A DNA stretch of 64,000 nucleotides from Pontibacter beigongshangensis. Lineage in GTDB: Bacteria > Bacteroidota > Bacteroidia > Cytophagales > Hymenobacteraceae. The translations under genes were made by a program, and so were the position numbers. Each line of letters opens with the position of its first letter. The first letter of the stretch is position 1. This document shows, piece after piece, positions 49,081 to 57,893 of the stretch. A model generated the notes under the pieces. The model saw only the letters and a program-made list of their open reading frames with translations, was not told the origin of the DNA and ran no database searches. The DNA lies in the NCBI RefSeq assembly GCF_014332515.1, contig NZ_VFSD01000027.1, forward strand, positions 23,982 to 87,981. Reading direction: 5' to 3'.

Positions 49081-51528
49081 CTACAGCGGCTGCTTCACCT
49101 CAAAAGTTAACGCTTTACTGCCAAACAGGCCATTTCGGCTTATACCCTGCACCACTACCAGGTACCGGCCGGCGCTGTCGGAGGTAAAGAACGAAACCTT
49201 GCTTTTTCCGTCGGCCTTTGTCACGATTTCAGGTGACCAGTGCAGCAGGTTCCGGAAATCAGGCAGGCGGCTCTGCTGCTGCTCTTCAGTGGCATAAGCA
49301 GGCGCATAGAACTCCCGCTCCTGCTGCAACCCCTCATATTCCAGGAGCAAAGCATGCTGGTCTAGCGGAAAGCCCGCCAGGTCGCCCTGGTAGGTGGCGT
49401 AACTTACCAGGCCATCGTAGAGGAAGGGGCCATGTAAAAATGTGGCGGTGGTTACATCCAGCCGCTTAATTTTCAGTGGGTCAAAGGCCATGATCTTGTC
49501 GATGTCGAAAACGGGTACCCCATCGAGCAGCACCATGGGGTCGTTCTTGAAATAGGTCTTGTAAGGCTTGTTCACCAGCAGAAAATGAAACCGGCCTCTC
49601 CTTTTCCGCACCATTACTCCGGATACATACTCCCGCATCACTTCCTCCATCACCTTAAAACGGGTATAATCGTCCAGCAAATACTGCTGATCCGGCACCC
49701 CGTACATGGCGATACTATCCACACCGGCAGGTGCAAACCGCTGGCGGAACTGCCTGAAGTATAGTTGCTGCGCTTCGGCGTCGCGGTGGCGCAGGGCAAT
49801 GGTGTGGTGCCACTCTTCCGGCACATCGAATACAGGCAGCGTTCTGGCAGCATGCTTCTCAGAAAAAGGATTGAACACCTCGAAATGGAAGGTGCTGTCT
49901 TTGCTGAAATCCGTCTGCAGCACGATCTCCCTTGGCCCCAGGAAGTCTTTTACCTCTAACTGAAATTCTCCTGTAGGGCCACTTACTGCATTATAGAACC
50001 GGATGTGCCGCGAAGGCGAGGCCAGAAATGCCGTAATGCCGGGGGCAGGCGCTCCGGAAACAGCATGGGTCAGCTTTCCACGAATCAGGTGGCCATTATA
50101 TTCCGGCACGTGCGCATACGTGGCAGGCTGGCTGTGCTGTATTTCTTCCCACTTAAAACGGCTCCAGCCATGGGTCAGCAGCAGGTTGTCGAGGGCCTCG
50201 GTAGCGGAGGCATCGGTGTGGCTGAGGTAGTAGGCAGGGTTTTCTATGTGTCCTTTCAGCTCGGAAGTCAGCCACAGATAAGCACTGATATCGGTAGCCG
50301 GAGCAGCCTGGCTCTCATCCAGCCGGTAAACCGCCAGCGATAGATTGGCAGGCACTGCGGCTCCCTGCTGCGTCTGTGTCAGGAGGTTTAGGTCTACCTG
50401 CTCCCGCTGGCTGTAGGTGCCTTTGGCCACCGTGGTTTCTATGGCCAGTTTTTGCGTTGGCCGCTTAAAGTACAGGCGCTCGCACACAGGCTGGTTTTTG
50501 CTGTTGAAAAGTGTGAAATGTGTAATACCATCGGCCAGGGAATCTTTAGAAACGGTGAAAACAGCTTCGCCCTCCGAAATAATTTCTGTGGCCGCCACCG
50601 AGACCATCTGCCGCGCATGCCCCAGCAGGTGCACCTGCTCTGCCTGCTGCCCTGTAGATTGCACCCGTAAGGTCAGTTCATTTGGCCCCTTTTCCTGCAG
50701 CTGCAGCACATAGCCCTGCTCATACACTTTAGGAAGCTGCTGCGTGTGCACCTGCACGCTGTCCGTTTTCAGAACGGCTGTATACGTTTCGGCCTGATCC
50801 GGGGTAAAGGTTAAATGCCCGATGCCAAAGTTGGCTGGCTGAAAAGTCGTAACCACTTTTCCGGCCCCGTCGCGGATCTCGCCTGTGGCGGTTATGCCCC
50901 TGCCGGTTTGGGCATCTGCCATTTTAAAGGCTACTTTAATTGGCAGCCCATGCACCAGGTTTCCCCCTTCCGGAAAGAACTGGAGGCTATAGCTTGCTGC
51001 CTCTGCTTCCGGTTTCAGGTCTAACTTTTTGTAGGTATTCAGGATCGTGACCGGCTGCTCAAAATAGAAGTCGGGGCCGAAATTCTTCATCCAGTTGGTA
51101 TAGGCCCTTACGGTGTAGTGGCCGGAGTTGAGGGTAAAAGGCAGCACAAAGGAGCCCTGGCCCATTCCTTCCTTCAAGGCAATCTTTCCCTGCAATATGG
51201 GCTGCTGCTGCTCGTCCAGCACTTCCACATAGGCCACTTTGCTCATGGAGAGGGGGCGGTGCAGGGTGCCGTCTACGTTGTAGAGTTTAAACCACATGGT
51301 TTCGCCGCTCACGTACAGGGGCCTGTCGAGGTGCAGAAAAACCTTTTCCTGCAATGCCTGCTGCCGGTGTTGCTGCAGACTGTTCAAAATGCCCGGAAAG
51401 CCGGATGTCTGGGCTCTGACGGCAAAAGCCATGGTGCAGAGGCAGCAGAATATAACCAGCCTGCCGGCACAAATTATGCTAATGATTTTGCCCTTCCGGA
51501 GCTTTTGCACGTGCTGCTGTAGATCCAT
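49081..51528 (-). CDS. Secreted MG2-like protein with plug-like domain
   Basis: The 815-residue exported protein has a signal sequence ending AFAVRAQ (about residue 39). Next comes a macroglobulin-like MG2 domain (KVFLHLDRPLYVSGETMWFKLY, about 62-83), several beta-sandwich domains, and near residue 680 a TonB-plug-like stretch VLLDGVPVFDIDKIMAFDPL. Bacteroidota proteins with this layout are periplasmic or outer-membrane and often encoded with TonB receptors, but their job is not established. It starts 6 bases after the DUF4249 gene. The first 20 or so codons overlap a family A repeat read in antisense. Confidence 0.82.
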   Translation of the reverse strand: MDLQQHVQKLRKGKIISIICAGRLVIFCCLCTMAFAVRAQTSGFPGILNSLQQHRQQALQEKVFLHLDRPLYVSGETMWFKLYNVDGTLHRPLSMSKVAYVEVLDEQQQPILQGKIALKEGMGQGSFVLPFTLNSGHYTVRAYTNWMKNFGPDFYFEQPVTILNTYKKLDLKPEAEAASYSLQFFPEGGNLVHGLPIKVAFKMADAQTGRGITATGEIRDGAGKVVTTFQPANFGIGHLTFTPDQAETYTAVLKTDSVQVHTQQLPKVYEQGYVLQLQEKGPNELTLRVQSTGQQAEQVHLLGHARQMVSVAATEIISEGEAVFTVSKDSLADGITHFTLFNSKNQPVCERLYFKRPTQKLAIETTVAKGTYSQREQVDLNLLTQTQQGAAVPANLSLAVYRLDESQAAPATDISAYLWLTSELKGHIENPAYYLSHTDASATEALDNLLLTHGWSRFKWEEIQHSQPATYAHVPEYNGHLIRGKLTHAVSGAPAPGITAFLASPSRHIRFYNAVSGPTGEFQLEVKDFLGPREIVLQTDFSKDSTFHFEVFNPFSEKHAARTLPVFDVPEEWHHTIALRHRDAEAQQLYFRQFRQRFAPAGVDSIAMYGVPDQQYLLDDYTRFKVMEEVMREYVSGVMVRKRRGRFHFLLVNKPYKTYFKNDPMVLLDGVPVFDIDKIMAFDPLKIKRLDVTTATFLHGPFLYDGLVSYATYQGDLAGFPLDQHALLLEYEGLQQEREFYAPAYATEEQQQSRLPDFRNLLHWSPEIVTKADGKSKVSFFTSDSAGRYLVVVQGISRNGLFGSKALTFEVKQPL
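51472..51521 (+). repeat. Family A dispersed repeat, copy 25, inside a coding start
   Basis: It reads AAATTATGCTAATGATTTTG, CCCTTCCGGAGC, TTTTGCACGTGCTGCTG. It covers codons 3-19 of the MG2-like gene on the opposite strand and provides the basic n-region of its signal peptide (QKLRKGK). It is the only coding copy seen besides the pncA stop overlap. Confidence 0.8.
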
Positions 51529-51534
51529 GCTGAA

Positions 51535-52665
51535 TTACCAGTAAGAGGGTTTCACGTTGGTACCATATTGTCTGCAGTCCACACAGCTCCTGGTCGAGAT
51601 TGTATATTCCGTTACCTTATCTACCTCTACCAATTCTGCTACAGGATAATAAAGGCCATGCTCCAGGTAAAAGGGAGCCTCACTCACCCCGATTGTATCT
51701 AACAAACAGCTTGATGACGGTCTTCTCCATCTGCCGGGCAACGCTGCTTTATTTATAAAGAGGCGCTTTTCTTCTACCGAATAGGCTCCTATATAACCGA
51801 TCACGATCTCAGTAGGGTCGGAGAGGTTGGCTATGTTGCCGCTGAGCTGAGCTGGCAAAGGGTCAAAAAGGGTACCCATGCTTTCGGTGTTTCGTTTCAG
51901 AATGTCCCAGTACTCAAACTCCTCTTTTGTGAGCGCATACTGCTTTACCAGAATGCTGTACCGCGACATAAGCTTGTTAGAGATGGCGGGAATCCTCAGC
52001 AATTGTGCTTCAGAAATCCGGTCCTCGCTTAACTTAATCGAATTCCCGAGTTTAATTACGCTGGGCGTGTTGAACTGATAGCAACGGTAAATTTCTTCAC
52101 TTTCGGGCGTGCGGGGGCGAACGGCTCCGTCTACAAACTCCAGTTCAGCATAAAACACAGACAGGTACTCCCAGGCCTCGTCGTATTCCCAGCGGTAATA
52201 CCGGGTCTGGTTCTGCGGGTCGTGGGTGTTCACATAAATATTCAGGCCACCTTCGTCTGTCTTCCAGCTTACAGAGTCTATGGGAGGGGTGCGCTTGATG
52301 GTTACAAACTCAGAGGCGTAGTCGCTGCCGGCCGTCCTGATGCGGAGCCTGCACCTGCCAAAACTGCTCATGTCATACCCGCTGTGCACATAGCTTCCCG
52401 GTGATGTCTCCTCCAGGTTAAAACGCTCGCCACCTTCTCCCTCCACCCACACATTGGCTCCGGTTTCTGGGTCAGGAGCGCTTTCGTCAGAAAGGTTCTG
52501 GGTTCTGGAAAGCCTGATGGTAGTGGTAGCGCCACTGTTGATAAAACCGGTTACCACCAGATACCTGTTCGGCATCACTATCTCCCGGGGCATGTAGGGT
52601 TCTTCGCAGGCCCCCATCAGCAACAGGAGCAGGAACCAGAAAATGTGTTTGCTGTGGTGCTGCAT
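51535..52665 (-). CDS. DUF4249 family lipoprotein
   Basis: The 376-residue protein has a lipoprotein signal (KHIFWFLLLLLMGAC, Cys at about residue 20) and the DUF4249 pattern near the N-terminus, RYLVVTGFINSGATTTIRLSRTQNLSD, followed by Ig-like strands. DUF4249 proteins are encoded with STN/TonB receptors in Bacteroidota and are thought to be surface or periplasmic partners. It lies 5 bases after the receptor gene and 6 before the MG2-like gene. Confidence 0.88.
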   Translation of the reverse strand: MQHHSKHIFWFLLLLLMGACEEPYMPREIVMPNRYLVVTGFINSGATTTIRLSRTQNLSDESAPDPETGANVWVEGEGGERFNLEETSPGSYVHSGYDMSSFGRCRLRIRTAGSDYASEFVTIKRTPPIDSVSWKTDEGGLNIYVNTHDPQNQTRYYRWEYDEAWEYLSVFYAELEFVDGAVRPRTPESEEIYRCYQFNTPSVIKLGNSIKLSEDRISEAQLLRIPAISNKLMSRYSILVKQYALTKEEFEYWDILKRNTESMGTLFDPLPAQLSGNIANLSDPTEIVIGYIGAYSVEEKRLFINKAALPGRWRRPSSSCLLDTIGVSEAPFYLEHGLYYPVAELVEVDKVTEYTISTRSCVDCRQYGTNVKPSYW

Positions 52666-52670
52666 GTTCC

Positions 52671-55448
52671 TTAAAATCTGAAATTGTAGGTAATGGTCGG
52701 AATAGGTCTGCCGAAGATAGACAGCTTATACCCGTTTATCTTCCCCTGCTCCGTCCGGAAATAGACCGAATATGGGTTTTTGCGGCCCGTCAGGTTATAC
52801 ACTGCCAGGGTCCAGGAGCTGTGGGCGAGCTTGCGTACTTTGTGGTTTCCTTCCAGGTTCACGGCCAGGTCTACGCGGTAAAAGTCGGGCACCCGGTACT
52901 GGTTCCGGTCGGAGTAAAATACGCGCTGCACATCGCCATCATAATATTTGGCGATAGGCAAGGTAATGGGGCGGCCCGTGCTATACGTAAAGTTAAGCGA
53001 AGTGCTGAAGCGCTGGCTGAACCGGTAGTTGCTGATCATGGTAAAGTCGTGCGGCTTGTCGAAGTTGCTGGGGTAATAGGCACCGTTGTTGATGATCTCT
53101 GACAAGGCAGGGTTGTTTACGCGCACCAGGGTGCGGGAGTAGGTGTAGCTAACCCAGCCGTTCAGCTTGCCGGTCAGCTTTTTCAGCATGACTTCCACGC
53201 CATAGGCCTTGCCTTCGGCATTCACCACATCGCGCTCAATCTCGTGGTTCATAAAGAGGGTGGCCGCACTTTTATAATCCAGGAAGTCGCGCATGGTTTT
53301 GGTGTAGCCCTCCACCGACAGCTCCACGGTATTGGCCCTGAAGTTCTGGTAATAGCCCAGGGCAAACTGGTCGCCTACCTGCGGCCTGATGTTGGCGTCG
53401 CTCAGCTTCCAGATGTCAGTAGGCGAAATGGCGGTGGTGTTCGAGAGCATGTGCAGGTACTGGCGCATCCTGTTAAAGCTGACCTTTACCGATGAGTTGT
53501 CTGTTAAACCCAACCGCGCCGATAGCCTGTACTCCGGCCCGTGGTAGTTGGCAAAGGTATCACCCCGGCCATACTGCACCGTATCGAGCACCGTATACTC
53601 TGTTTTTGGTGTGCCGGGGGCGTAGTGGTAGACCTGCCGTGGCCCCATAGCCCGGAACATGGAATAGCGCAGCCCCACCGACACCGACAGCCGCGGGCTT
53701 ATATCGTACCGGTCCGAAATGTAGAGCGCACTCTCCAGCGCCCGCTCATCCTGCAGCCTGTCCGGCATCACCAGCGACTCCGGCCCCAGCGGCTGCAGGC
53801 TACCTGCTGCCACGTTGTACAGAATAGAGCTTGCACCAAAGTCAATGGTATGCTTAGAGTTGGGGAAATAGTTAAAATCGGCCTGCAGGTTGGCCTGGTT
53901 AATGCCGAAGGTCATCTCAGATGCGTTTACCGGGTTCCTGTCGCTGGAGATGGCGTAGTCGTAGTGGCTGTAGGCTCCGGTTACCACGCTGTAAAGCTTG
54001 TTCTGAAAAATGTGCTTCCATTTAACGCTGGCATTGTAGTTCGTAAAACTGTACAAGGTATCGGAGCCGAGCTTGAACTTGTCGTTGCTGGTATAGCCCG
54101 TAACGTAAATGGTATTTTTGCCGTCGAACTCGTGGGTAACCTGCGCATTCAGGTCGTAGAAGGAGGCGGAGCTTTGGTTAAAGTTGGCGTCGGGCAACTG
54201 CCTGAGCAACCAGTTGGAATAAGTGGAGCGCCCCCCTACCAGGAAAGACGTTTTATCTTTTCTGATAGGCCCTTCGAGCGTGAGCCTGCTCGTCAGCAGG
54301 CCAATGCCGCCGGAGCCCGCCAGTTTTTTCTTGTTGCCATCGCGGGTCGTAATTTCCAGCACCGACGACAAGCGCCCGCCATACCGGGCAGGCACCGCAC
54401 TCTTATACAATTCCACCGACTTAATGATGTCGGGGTTAAAGGCCGAGAAAAACCCGAACAGGTGCGATGGGTTGTAAATGGTGGCGTCGTTGAACAGAAT
54501 CAGGTTCTGGTCGGTGGAGCCGCCCCGCACATTCATGCCTGTGCTGCCTTCGCCCACCGATTTTACGCCAGGCAGGGTAAGCATTACCCGCAGGATATCG
54601 GTTTCGCCAAAGGCAGTCGGCACTTGCTTGATGGTGCGGATATCGAGCCGTTCCAGCCCCATCTGCAGCCCCGACACGTTGCGGTCTTTCTCCGCCTCTA
54701 CCAGCACCTCCTTCAGCGTGCGCACATCTTCCTGAATATCTATATCCAATTTGCCATCGGAGTGGAGTAAAAGCAGCCGCCGCGTGTTCTGAATGCCAAT
54801 GCCTTTGATTTTAAGCTCATGCCTGCCCATGGGTAGTGTAAGGGCATAGTAGCCGTAATGGTCGGAGGTGGTGCCGATAAGCGGCGACTCTATGAAAACA
54901 GAGGCTCCAATAACAGGCTCCCCCGTTTTGGCATCGCGCAGGTGGCCTGCCAGCGTGGCTTTGCCTGTTGCCTTGTCTGATTTAATTCCGATCTCATATA
55001 ACTTGATATCGGAAACAGCTTTCTTACGGATCTGCTCCTGCTCCAGAAAAGGCACATCAGCTACCGGAGCCGGCACATCGGATGGCACCACCGACCTATC
55101 AAAAAAACCGTCGGGCAGTTTCGCCTGAAACGGACGGCCATGGGTGATAAAAACTTCCTGCTGGCCGGTAATCGTGAATTTCAGGGTCGTATCCTGCAGC
55201 ACCAGTGGCAGCACCTGCTCTAACGGTTGCTCCTGCACCTGCAGGTGAATGGCCATCGTATCGAGCAAGGCATTGTCGTAATAGAAATGATACGTGGTGG
55301 CGGCCTCCACGGCAGCCACAAAGTCGCTGAACCTGCTATTCCTGAAATCACCGCTGATCAACTTCCTTTCCGCCGTCTGCGCATAGCCCGCAGCAAAGCT
55401 GATCAGCAGCACCATCGCCAGCAGGAAAAATCTGTAAAGTTGAGCCAT
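52671..55448 (-). CDS. TonB-dependent receptor with STN domain
   Basis: This 925-residue outer-membrane receptor has a signal peptide (MAQLYRFFLLAMVLLISFAA), a STN domain (about residues 30-105) that often signals to an anti-sigma factor, and a carboxypeptidase-regulatory-like domain (ATLAGHLRDAKTGEPVIGAS, about 163-235). The plug (LPGVKSVGEGSTGMNVRGGS, about 295-315) and a barrel ending ITYNFRF with a terminal Phe follow. It would import a scarce nutrient using TonB energy. No sigma/anti-sigma pair lies in the window. It forms an operon with DUF4249 and the MG2-like gene. Confidence 0.93.
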   Translation of the reverse strand: MAQLYRFFLLAMVLLISFAAGYAQTAERKLISGDFRNSRFSDFVAAVEAATTYHFYYDNALLDTMAIHLQVQEQPLEQVLPLVLQDTTLKFTITGQQEVFITHGRPFQAKLPDGFFDRSVVPSDVPAPVADVPFLEQEQIRKKAVSDIKLYEIGIKSDKATGKATLAGHLRDAKTGEPVIGASVFIESPLIGTTSDHYGYYALTLPMGRHELKIKGIGIQNTRRLLLLHSDGKLDIDIQEDVRTLKEVLVEAEKDRNVSGLQMGLERLDIRTIKQVPTAFGETDILRVMLTLPGVKSVGEGSTGMNVRGGSTDQNLILFNDATIYNPSHLFGFFSAFNPDIIKSVELYKSAVPARYGGRLSSVLEITTRDGNKKKLAGSGGIGLLTSRLTLEGPIRKDKTSFLVGGRSTYSNWLLRQLPDANFNQSSASFYDLNAQVTHEFDGKNTIYVTGYTSNDKFKLGSDTLYSFTNYNASVKWKHIFQNKLYSVVTGAYSHYDYAISSDRNPVNASEMTFGINQANLQADFNYFPNSKHTIDFGASSILYNVAAGSLQPLGPESLVMPDRLQDERALESALYISDRYDISPRLSVSVGLRYSMFRAMGPRQVYHYAPGTPKTEYTVLDTVQYGRGDTFANYHGPEYRLSARLGLTDNSSVKVSFNRMRQYLHMLSNTTAISPTDIWKLSDANIRPQVGDQFALGYYQNFRANTVELSVEGYTKTMRDFLDYKSAATLFMNHEIERDVVNAEGKAYGVEVMLKKLTGKLNGWVSYTYSRTLVRVNNPALSEIINNGAYYPSNFDKPHDFTMISNYRFSQRFSTSLNFTYSTGRPITLPIAKYYDGDVQRVFYSDRNQYRVPDFYRVDLAVNLEGNHKVRKLAHSSWTLAVYNLTGRKNPYSVYFRTEQGKINGYKLSIFGRPIPTITYNFRF

Positions 55449-55516
55449 GGACAGGTTAGGTTAGTTTTATTGAATCTGTGTTAAGCAATAGTTTTAGGGC
55501 AACTTTGGCAACGTTC

Positions 55517-56266
55517 TTACTCCGTAAGCCTGCCGTACTGTGCAGCCAGGGCTACAATGGTTTTTTCCTTATCTTTTCTGAAATTCAGGTCTTGGGCGCG
55601 GTAGTATTTCTGCAGCTCCTTTTTGCGGTCTTTGAAAACAGCATACAGCGATCTTCTGGTGGTGATGGGATGGTAGGTTTGATCCCGGAGAATGTAGAAG
55701 CGGTCTGCGTTTGTAAAGACCATTTTAATCAGGTTATCCTCCGGCACATCCTCAATGATCTTTGCCCGCTTAGCCAGCACCTGCACCTGCTGCTGAAACA
55801 GGACCTCGTAAAACCCGGTCCGGAAGGAGGTGAGGCTATCGCCCTGGAAGCGCTGAAATGTTTGTCCCTCCCACCCGAACTCCGTCACTTTCTGTGAAAT
55901 AAGCATTTGTTTGAAGGCCCTGTTCTCGAGTTGAATAAGGAGCTCATCTTTTACGATATCGTAGAGCATGGGCACCTGCTCGTACCAGATGCCTTCGTAC
56001 TGTACAGCACCTTTCCTGAATTCGTCTGTCTCCCAGAACTGATGCCCCTCCCGCAGGTACTTCCTGTAATCAAAGTATTCCTTTCCGGTGTAGAGGTGCG
56101 CGTGGCGGCCGATGGAGTTCCTATAGGCCTGCACCGCCTGGGCAGTAGCCGCCTGCACAAAGGCTGTGTCCTGTTTTTGTACCTGAGCCGCCGCCGGATG
56201 TACAAGAATCGAAGCCAGCACACAAAAGAAGGTATAGAGTAGAATATCAGTACTGTTTCGAGGCAT
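55517..56266 (-). CDS. Secreted hypothetical protein upstream of the TonB receptor
   Basis: The 249-residue protein begins MPRNSTDILLYTFFCVLASI, a signal peptide ending near HPAAAQ. The ATG at 56264-56266 is preferred over an upstream TTG. The mature part is helical and charged, with Tyr/Phe/Gln-rich segments such as HLYTGKEYFDYRKY. No domain is recognised. It lies 68 bp before the receptor gene in the same direction and is probably the first gene of that operon. Confidence 0.75.
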   Translation of the reverse strand: MPRNSTDILLYTFFCVLASILVHPAAAQVQKQDTAFVQAATAQAVQAYRNSIGRHAHLYTGKEYFDYRKYLREGHQFWETDEFRKGAVQYEGIWYEQVPMLYDIVKDELLIQLENRAFKQMLISQKVTEFGWEGQTFQRFQGDSLTSFRTGFYEVLFQQQVQVLAKRAKIIEDVPEDNLIKMVFTNADRFYILRDQTYHPITTRRSLYAVFKDRKKELQKYYRAQDLNFRKDKEKTIVALAAQYGRLTE

Positions 56267-56555
56267 GGGATTCCTGCTGCGGTTATTGTTTAAACAAAAG
56301 AACGAAATATACTTCAAATTATATCTTTCATAAGAAAAATTTTATTCCCTTTCACACGCACCGCTACAAGATAATGCCTGCGAGCACCTGTTCCTGTTTA
56401 GGCTTTTCGTGGTACTTGCTCATAATCATCTCCTTCCGCAGGCAAGGCTTATCCAAGAGATATTTACAAGATGACAAAGAAATGTATGGATGGAAAGGGG
56501 TTTAGACAAACTGGAAGGACACCTGAAAGCCCTGCCTTACAGATTGCCTGTTGTA

Positions 56556-56600
56556 GTGCAGCAGCAGAGCCTCTGGAGGGGTGTTTTCATTCAAATAATT
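56556..56600 (-). repeat. Family A dispersed repeat, copy 26
   Basis: It has GTGCAGCAGCAGAG, CCTCTGGAGGGG, TGTTTTCATTCAAATAATT. This is a full-length copy. Confidence 0.85.
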
Positions 56601-56663
56601 TGCGTTCGAACCGTATTCATGCGGTATTCTACTTTATCCTGTGCTGAGTATGATTTGCACACA

Positions 56664-56710
56664 AATTATTTGAATGAAAATGCGCCCCGGAAGCATTCCT
56701 GCTGGTGTTG
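56664..56710 (+). repeat. Family A dispersed repeat, copy 27
   Basis: It reads AATTATTTGAATGAAAATGC, GCCCCGGAAGC, then CTGCTGGTGTTG. It faces copy 26 across 63 bp. Confidence 0.8.
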
Positions 56711-56738
56711 TTATGGATCTGGCTTAGGATTTTTCAGT

Positions 56739-57893
56739 TCAGTTTCCAGGCTCAAGGTCATCGGCCAGCACATGGATTTGCTGCACGAAGCTTTTCCAAC
56801 TGAAGCGTTGTTTAAAGGACTCGATGTTGCGGGAGAAATTGGGCCCCTGGTGAGTTCGGTAGAATGCAACAATAGCCTGGGCAATAGCCAGTGGCTCCGG
56901 CTCCACCACGTAACCTACCTCCCCGTGCGGCACCAGTTCGGCCAGCCCGCCTACTCTGGTTACCACCATTGGTTTGTTGAAATGATAGGCTACCTGGGTT
57001 ACGCCGCTCTGGGTGGCATGTTTGTAGGGCTGCACCACCAGATCTGCCGCGCAAAAATAATGACGCACGGCCGCATTGGGAATAAAATCGGTGCGGAGCA
57101 CCAGGCGTTGCTCCAGCTCTAGCTGCCTTATCAGCTGCTGATAAGGGGCCGCATCTTCGTAAAATTCCCCGGCAATAATTAGCTTCAGCGCGGGTAGTTG
57201 CTTTAACGGCTCCTCCGCCATGGCCCGCAACAGTAGGTCCAGCCCTTTGTAGGCGCGAATAAACCCAAAGAAGAGAAGGTAGCTGGTTTCAGGATCGAGC
57301 CCGAGCGCTGCACAGGCCTCCGCTTTAGATTCGGGGAGGCCAAAGTTGTCGTAGAGCGGATGGGGCAGATAAACGCCTGGTTTATGAGGCTCAAACTTTT
57401 TCAGGTCCTGCAGCACCGCCCTGGATAAGGAGACAAAGCCATGGCAGGCACTCAGAAAATACTTTGTAAAAGGCACATCGCCCGGCCGCTTCTCGTGGGG
57501 CACCACATTATCGGTAATGGCCAGGATACGGCTGTGCCTGTTGCGGCTGATGATCCGGGCAATGGTGCCGAAGCAGGGGCCCATAAATGGGAGCCAGAAC
57601 CTGAAGATGACCAGGTCGGGGCGCTTTTTGCGGATGTAATTGCCTGTTTTGAGCCAGCTGATTGGATTAATAGAGTTCATAAGGACCTTAATCGCAAGGC
57701 CTTCCGGAGCAGGTTCGTCTGTAAACTGGCTTTTGCCGGGGAAAAGAAAGGCAGGGTACTGCAAACTGAAGGTAACGATCTCTACCTCGTCGCCGGCCTC
57801 CTGAAAGGCCTGTGCCAGGCGCTCGTTAAAGGTAGCCATGCCGCCACCCCGCAACGGGTGCGCCGGCCCCACAATGACCACACGCCTTGCCAT
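56739..57893 (-). CDS. Glycosyltransferase family 4
   Basis: This 384-residue GT-B fold enzyme has VGPAHPLRGGGMATFNERLA at the N-terminus, LLFFGFIRAYKGLDLLLRAM in the donor-binding half, and the family QPYKHATQSGVTQVAYHFNKP region around the conserved Glu/Gly site. It probably adds a sugar during surface polysaccharide or glycolipid synthesis in the cytoplasm; donor and acceptor are unknown. Its ATG overlaps the stop of the GT2 gene (TAATG), so the two are translationally coupled. Confidence 0.9.
   Translation of the reverse strand: MARRVVIVGPAHPLRGGGMATFNERLAQAFQEAGDEVEIVTFSLQYPAFLFPGKSQFTDEPAPEGLAIKVLMNSINPISWLKTGNYIRKKRPDLVIFRFWLPFMGPCFGTIARIISRNRHSRILAITDNVVPHEKRPGDVPFTKYFLSACHGFVSLSRAVLQDLKKFEPHKPGVYLPHPLYDNFGLPESKAEACAALGLDPETSYLLFFGFIRAYKGLDLLLRAMAEEPLKQLPALKLIIAGEFYEDAAPYQQLIRQLELEQRLVLRTDFIPNAAVRHYFCAADLVVQPYKHATQSGVTQVAYHFNKPMVVTRVGGLAELVPHGEVGYVVEPEPLAIAQAIVAFYRTHQGPNFSRNIESFKQRFSWKSFVQQIHVLADDLEPGN

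Larger units (their letters stand above)
56267..56738. other. Intergenic, about 470 bp
   Basis: Two family A copies in opposite orientation (56556-56600 and 56664-56710) lie at the glycosyltransferase end. The rest has no recognisable gene or RNA. The promoter of the surface-protein operon should be near 56270-56350, but no TAnnTTTG match was found. Confidence 0.5.
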
